From positions 1-64,000 of the forward strand of contig LAZY01000078.1 in the NCBI GenBank assembly GCA_001013295.1: a DNA stretch of 64,000 nucleotides. The letters run 5' to 3'. Position 1 is the stretch's first letter; the number at the start of each line of letters is the position of its first letter. Source of the DNA: Chryseobacterium indologenes (lineage in GTDB: Bacteria > Bacteroidota > Bacteroidia > Flavobacteriales > Weeksellaceae). The notes below the pieces were generated by a model. It saw only the letters and a list, made by a program, of their open reading frames with translations, was not told where the DNA came from and searched no databases. A program made the translations under genes and the position numbers. Shown here one piece after another: positions 61,456 to 64,000 of the stretch.

Positions 61456-62076
61456 CTAGCTGATATTTTGAATAGTATCGATCATCCACTGATCTTTTTT
61501 GATAAGGGTATATTTTAGCTTCATTCCGCAATGTTCCAGATGACATTCAACGTAGCATAACTGATCATTTACAGGCTTTATCGTAAACTTTATCCGGTCT
61601 GTATTTTTCAGGTCAGACTCGTAATCCTCCTGGGTCAAAAAGAAGTAATTGTAATCAAAATTGACGGGCGGACCATCGTTGGCAGGGTTTTGTCTGAAAT
61701 ACTCGTCTCCGTCTTTATATCGCTTTTTATAGGTATTTAAAAAGCCGGGCGAAAAGAATCCCGTGTTGCTAAGGAACTTTATTTCTTTCTCCACTTCATT
61801 AAAATCAATATAATAATTGGCTGTATCACCTGTTTCAGTATTGATTCCGCCTTTTACGGTGTTGAACGAATCCTGTTGATTTTCATTATCCCTGTACCAT
61901 TTGAAGAAAGTTTTCACGGTTTCAATGGGAGTCTCGTCCTGGATTTTCGGTGTCTGAACTTCCGTATTAGTTTGTCGAATCGTATTTTGTGATAAAGGTT
62001 TTTGTGAAATTTCTTCTTTTTTGCAGCTGAGTATTGATGCCAGCGCTACAGAGAGCAAGAGTGTTTTTTTTAACAT
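61456..62076 (-). CDS. Lipoprotein of unknown function (DUF3828-like)
   Basis: The 206-residue protein has a lipobox (SVALASILSCKKEE; Cys near residue 18) and so is likely an outer-membrane lipoprotein. The mature part begins with a polar linker (about residues 20-50), then reads ETPIETVKTFFKWYRDNENQ, FLSNTGFFSPGFLNTYKKRY and WMIDTIQNI; this pattern recalls the DUF3828 fold. No catalytic motif is visible. It is alone, opposite to the MFS gene. Confidence 0.65.
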   Translation of the reverse strand: MLKKTLLLSVALASILSCKKEEISQKPLSQNTIRQTNTEVQTPKIQDETPIETVKTFFKWYRDNENQQDSFNTVKGGINTETGDTANYYIDFNEVEKEIKFLSNTGFFSPGFLNTYKKRYKDGDEYFRQNPANDGPPVNFDYNYFFLTQEDYESDLKNTDRIKFTIKPVNDQLCYVECHLEHCGMKLKYTLIKKDQWMIDTIQNIS

Positions 62077-62261
62077 GGTTGGTGTTCCTTATTTCAGAGA
62101 GCTAACTTACAAAAAATAAAGTGGAAGCTGTTATACTTTTACTTTGATGAGGGAAATTCCCGTGATCAAATGTAAGCAGTTAATTTTTCTTTTTTCATAA
62201 GGTATTTAAAATGGAATATAAAATATCAAAAATGGAATATCTTTTTTTGAAAGACTGTGCC

Positions 62262-62269
62262 TAACTTTG
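62262..62269 (+). promoter_or_regulatory. Candidate -7 element TAACTTTG of the MFS gene
   Basis: TAACTTTG matches TAnnTTTG, 21 bases before the ATG at 62290. It overlaps the upstream alternative start near 62257, supporting the ATG at 62290. Confidence 0.5.
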
Positions 62270-62289
62270 CAACCGGAAATTTAAATAAA

Positions 62290-63462
62290 ATGCCTGTCAA
62301 AATGCACGATAGAGAATCTTACAATACGAAAATGCCTGCAGCCTGTTTTTTACTTTTCTTTGCTCATGGTCTTGTTTTTTCATCCTGGGCGAGCCGTATT
62401 CCGGTTATTAAAAATCAACTTTCTATCAATGAAGCGGAGCTGGGAACCCTTTTGCTTCTCATGCCTATAGGACAGCTTTCTACGATGGTTCCGGCAGGTA
62501 AACTGATCAGCAGGTTTGGGAGCAGCCGGATTATTAAAACGTGCTTTTTATTGTATCCTTTTTGTCTTTTACTGATTGCCGTTTCACCTTCATATTGGGT
62601 CTTGGGAATTGTATTGTTTTTCTTTGGAGTTTCCGGGAACCTGTGCAATATAGCGATGAATACACAGGCGATTGAAATTGAAAAGATGACCGGAAGAACA
62701 CTTTTGTCTTCCTCTCATGGTGCCTGGTGTTTTGCCGGTCTGGTAGGAGCTCTTGTGGGGCTATTGGCGATCAATATCAATGTGGGGACTTTGTATCACT
62801 TTGTTTTCACTTTTGTTCTTGTCGCTGGACTTTGGTTCTATAGCACAGATCATCTGACCAATGTCATTCATAAAGTAGAACCGCAGAGGCAGTCAGTCTT
62901 CAAATCAGTCAATCCCACATTAGTGGGGCTAGGTGTTATCGGATTTTTAAGTATGGCTATTGAAGGGGCTATGTTCGACTGGAGTGGGGTTTATTTTCAA
63001 ACCATTGTAAAAGCTCCGGAAAAGCTTGTTATATTGGGGTATACAAGTTTTATCTTAATGATGACTTTAGGAAGGTTCGTCGGAAACAGGGTGATCGAAA
63101 AACTAGGAAAAAAGACTGTACTTCAATGCTGTGGACTGCTGATGAGTAGCGGACTTTTTCTGAGTGTTTTCTTTCCGGAGCTATGGATTTGTATCATTGC
63201 TTTCATGATCATCGGATTGGGCGGTTCTCTGAGTGTACCGTCGGTTTACAGCGCTGTAGGGCAGGTGAGTACCGTTGCACCAAGTATTGCATTGTCTTTT
63301 GTATCCAGTATTTCATTTTTAGGATTTCTCATGGGACCTCCTTTGATCGGATATATAGCTGAAGCCTTTGATCTCAGATATTCTTATGGTCTTTTTGCCT
63401 GTTTCGGAATTCTGCTGACAGTGATTGCGGGACAGATGAAAGTATTTAAAAATAAAAATTAA
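62290..63462 (+). CDS. MFS transporter (sugar/efflux type)
   Basis: Starting at 62290 gives 390 residues with 12 hydrophobic segments. An N-terminal MFS-like turn appears in SSWASRIPVIKNQLSINEAELGTLLLLMPIGQLSTMVPAGKLISRFGSSR (loop 2-3 motif). The second half contains GLGVIGFLSMAIEGAMFDWSGVYF, a feature of the YbjJ/sugar-type MFS group. Substrate is unknown. It is an inner-membrane transporter, probably a proton antiporter or symporter. Confidence 0.88.
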   Translation: MPVKMHDRESYNTKMPAACFLLFFAHGLVFSSWASRIPVIKNQLSINEAELGTLLLLMPIGQLSTMVPAGKLISRFGSSRIIKTCFLLYPFCLLLIAVSPSYWVLGIVLFFFGVSGNLCNIAMNTQAIEIEKMTGRTLLSSSHGAWCFAGLVGALVGLLAININVGTLYHFVFTFVLVAGLWFYSTDHLTNVIHKVEPQRQSVFKSVNPTLVGLGVIGFLSMAIEGAMFDWSGVYFQTIVKAPEKLVILGYTSFILMMTLGRFVGNRVIEKLGKKTVLQCCGLLMSSGLFLSVFFPELWICIIAFMIIGLGGSLSVPSVYSAVGQVSTVAPSIALSFVSSISFLGFLMGPPLIGYIAEAFDLRYSYGLFACFGILLTVIAGQMKVFKNKN

Positions 63463-63618
63463 TAGTATTTCAGGGTAATTTTGACATCTCTTAGCGCATT
63501 TTTACCATTTTTTCATTCCGGAAAGAAAATTAATATTGCCGTTCGAAACTCCAGAATAGAGAAATGTAAAATTATTGCTTCTGAAAACCTTACCTTTATT
63601 TATTAAAACTTTTCTTTA

Positions 63619-64000
63619 ATGAAACCTGCCTTAGATATTGTAAATGAATCTCTTATTGATCAGTCATTCGCTGTAAAGCAGATGACAGGAAATATTCCGT
63701 ATCTCGGAAACTTTATCAGGCTTCATTATCATGGTATTTTGGTTGTCGAAGAAGGAAAAGGAATTCTTACTGTAGATGACCGGTCTTTTGAGATGAAAGA
63801 GAATACCATTTTTTTATGGTCTAAAGGACAGGTGTATCATTTCGGAAAACAATCTGCGGTTCATGGGTTTTGGATTTCTTTTGGCGATTGCTTCTGGGAA
63901 AAAGCGCCTTCCAGTGCCAGCAATTGTAAGGCAGTTCTGTTTAATAATGCTGCTGCCAATCAACGATTAGAGCCTATTCAGTCTGAAATGGCTGAATTTA
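63619..64000 (+). CDS. AraC-family regulator, N-terminal part (cut by the window edge)
   Basis: From the ATG at 63619 the frame stays open for the remaining 127 codons. The start reads MKPALDIVNESLIDQSFAVKQ and continues into a cupin-like domain (FIRLHYHGILVVEEGKGILTVDDRSFEMKENTIFLWSKGQVYHF), typical of AraC sensor domains. The DNA-binding half lies beyond the window. It may regulate the MFS gene upstream. Confidence 0.72.
   Translation, partial: MKPALDIVNESLIDQSFAVKQMTGNIPYLGNFIRLHYHGILVVEEGKGILTVDDRSFEMKENTIFLWSKGQVYHFGKQSAVHGFWISFGDCFWEKAPSSASNCKAVLFNNAAANQRLEPIQSEMAEF

Noticed and set aside
1..64000. CRISPR array, tRNA, rRNA, IS or prophage
   Set aside because: Scanning showed no regularly spaced direct repeats, no cloverleaf-like segments, and no transposase or phage gene.

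Overview
The window is a 64-kb chromosomal stretch from a low-GC Bacteroidetes bacterium, most likely Chryseobacterium or a close relative in the Flavobacteriia. Support comes from type IX secretion C-terminal sorting domains, a GLPGLI-family protein, GEVED repeats, TAnnTTTG promoter elements a short distance upstream of start codons, AT-rich ribosome-binding regions, and intergenic repeat types typical of the group. I found no rRNA, tRNA, CRISPR array, insertion sequence or prophage. The gene order looks like ordinary chromosome with scattered accessory genes.

Layout. 1-10 kb: the end of a leucine-rich-repeat protein, a SUI1/YciH factor, a putative metalloprotease, then housekeeping genes: gpmI, an acyl-ACP desaturase, a HAD phosphatase, map, a methyltransferase, an SMR exporter, a Crp-type regulator, era and a DoxX protein. 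10-21 kb: a 49-residue double-glycine-leader peptide gene, a secreted S9 peptidase, an AT-rich orphan gene bracketed by twin terminators, a HAD phosphatase divergent from a second Crp-type regulator, a GNAT, a MATE pump, a sigma-54 activator without a DNA-binding domain, a YggS protein and a polysaccharide deacetylase. 21-30 kb: DUF72, a metal-handling block (P-type ATPase with four extra Cys-rich cassettes, AraC-type regulator with a metal-binding-like N-terminus, thioesterase), an RRM protein, a secreted bulb-lectin-like protein, a BlaI-type regulator with a PAP2 membrane protein, and a decayed-gene region.

30-46 kb: pyruvate dehydrogenase E1-alpha and E2, a TlpA thioredoxin, a LolD-like ABC ATPase, an L,D-transpeptidase-like lipoprotein, radC and a FemAB-like protein, a phytanoyl-CoA-dioxygenase-like protein, a polytopic membrane protein, soluble pyrophosphatase, an outer-membrane protein with a periplasmic amidohydrolase, and a membrane pyrophosphatase carrying a C-terminal OmpA domain. 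46-64 kb: an aminotransferase, an M28 peptidase, a GNAT gene interrupted by a stop codon, VOC and endonuclease V-like genes, a thiolase with two TetR-type palindromes in its promoter region, T9SS cargo and GLPGLI proteins, a SWIM/SNF2 helicase, an SDR with an AraC regulator, a second T9SS cargo protein, an N-acetyltransferase, a lipoprotein, an MFS transporter and the start of another AraC regulator.

Most notable items: the membrane pyrophosphatase-OmpA fusion, the unannotated bacteriocin-like peptide at 10068-10217, the paired palindromes at the thiolase promoter, the metal-sensing/export cluster, the HTH-less sigma-54 activator, the twin-terminator cassette, the nonsense-interrupted acetyltransferase, and several families of short intergenic repeats.
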